From RFSX01 sp964591455 (GTDB lineage: Bacteria > Bacteroidota > Bacteroidia > Chitinophagales > Saprospiraceae): a stretch of DNA of 64,000 nucleotides. The DNA is taken from the NCBI GenBank assembly GCA_964591455.1, contig CAZQDZ010000002.1, forward strand, positions 1-64,000, in the 5' to 3' direction. The notes below the pieces were generated by a model. The model did not search any database and was not told the origin of the DNA. It saw nothing but the letters and a program-made list of their open reading frames with translations. Below, one piece after another: positions 63,414 through 64,000 of the stretch. Each line of letters begins with the position of its first letter. Positions within the stretch are counted from its first letter, which is position 1. Both the position numbers and the translations under genes were made by a program.

Positions 63414-64000
63414 ATGACACTTTTCATAGGAATTCTGATTTCAATTCAACTATTCTATTGGTATTTCATATTTGGTGCCATTCTTAGCTATAAAAAAAGA
63501 AAGCGTCAGCAAGATGACTTTCCTATTACAACTATAATTTGTGCCAAGGATGAATTGCCTAACCTAAAGTCAAATTTGCCATATATAATGCAGCAAAGTC
63601 AGGTAAATAACCAAATAATAATTGCCAATGACTTCTCTACTGATGGCACCTCACAGTATATTGCCGAGATAGATAATATGAAGTGGCCTGTGAAGTGTTA
63701 CGAAGTTAAGCAAAATAAGCGTGGGAAAAAACAGGCACTCAACGAGGCGCTCATAGTTTCAGACACTGATTTTGTGCTCCTAACAGATGCCGATTGCAGA
63801 CCCAAATCCGACTTATGGGCACAGAGTATGATAGAAAACGTGTATAATGAAGATATAAAACTGGTTTTGGGATACGGACCACTGCGCCATGACCACGGTT
63901 TACTGAGCAAATGGTGTCACTTCGAGGCTTGGGTTATAGCTGTTCAGTATCTCTCTTATGCGGCTAAAGGTCTGCCCTATATGGGGGTAGGTAGAAACAT
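63414..64000 (+). CDS. family 2 glycosyltransferase, 3' end beyond window
   Basis: The first 195 residues are visible, from an ATG at 63414 (an in-frame TTG lies at 63402). An N-terminal membrane helix (~3-24) is followed by the GT2 start PITTIICAKDELPNLKSNLP, nucleotide-sugar region, and the DxD in LLTDADCRP. The remainder lies outside. It probably adds sugars to a surface polysaccharide. Confidence 0.88.
   Translation, partial: MTLFIGILISIQLFYWYFIFGAILSYKKRKRQQDDFPITTIICAKDELPNLKSNLPYIMQQSQVNNQIIIANDFSTDGTSQYIAEIDNMKWPVKCYEVKQNKRGKKQALNEALIVSDTDFVLLTDADCRPKSDLWAQSMIENVYNEDIKLVLGYGPLRHDHGLLSKWCHFEAWVIAVQYLSYAAKGLPYMGVGRN

Overview
The window is chromosomal DNA of a Bacteroidota bacterium, most likely from the Saprospiria (Lewinella/Saprospiraceae-like). 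The basis is A+T-rich sequence, absence of Shine-Dalgarno boxes, promoter-like TAnnTTTG/TTTG pairs, several proteins with type IX secretion (T9SS) C-terminal sorting domains, a PorU-like C25 peptidase, DUF3667, LytTR and LuxR-type regulators, and the bacteroidete set of ligase-associated repair genes. The species assignment is inference. No rRNA, tRNA or CRISPR array was seen.

Layout. 1-1.3 kb: 5' part of a secreted HExxHxxGxxH metalloprotease. 1.6-4.3 kb: overlapping LytTR response regulator and TPR histidine kinase. 4.5-13.9 kb: an unrecognised 540-aa protein, a large SNF2 helicase with two SWIM-type zinc motifs, a DUF4143 AAA ATPase flanked by ~95-bp imperfect palindromic repeats and preceded by 24-bp direct repeats, and an orphan SWIM protein. 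14-18.6 kb: a minus-strand sigma factor / membrane anti-sigma-like protein / lipoprotein / TPR-CHAT protease locus. This is the most promising candidate for an undescribed regulated-proteolysis system. 18.9-27.8 kb: surface-protein region with a DUF285 repeat protein, an operon (LuxR-type HTH, small T9SS-sorted protein, two collagen-like proteins, S8 protease), a second LuxR-type HTH, and a decayed HTH copy in front of the DUF285 gene.

28-38.7 kb: metabolic and housekeeping genes (DUF2087, serine hydrolase, lipoproteins, an orphan B12/radical SAM protein, ALDH7, a flavin disulfide oxidoreductase, S10 carboxypeptidase). 38.8-46 kb: a rearranged patch with an intact DUF3667 gene, a ~350-bp duplicate of its 3' end, T9SS proteins, a truncated T9SS sorting-domain fragment, a nonsense-interrupted Uma2 gene and a duplicated signal-peptide stub. 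46-56 kb: CotH-like lipoprotein, prfA, an ECF sigma factor with a small anti-sigma candidate, PdeM, YebC, and a ligase-associated Lhr-type helicase. 56-64 kb: a FemAB/GNAT-like protein that appears to start at ATT, an overlapping alpha/alpha-toroid protein, a 1681-aa PorU-like C25 peptidase, and the start of a family 2 glycosyltransferase.

Functionally the window is dominated by cell-surface biology: exported proteases, collagen-like fibres, T9SS cargo and a T9SS-type sortase-like enzyme, controlled by several small local regulators. Promoter and terminator calls rest on eye inspection only.
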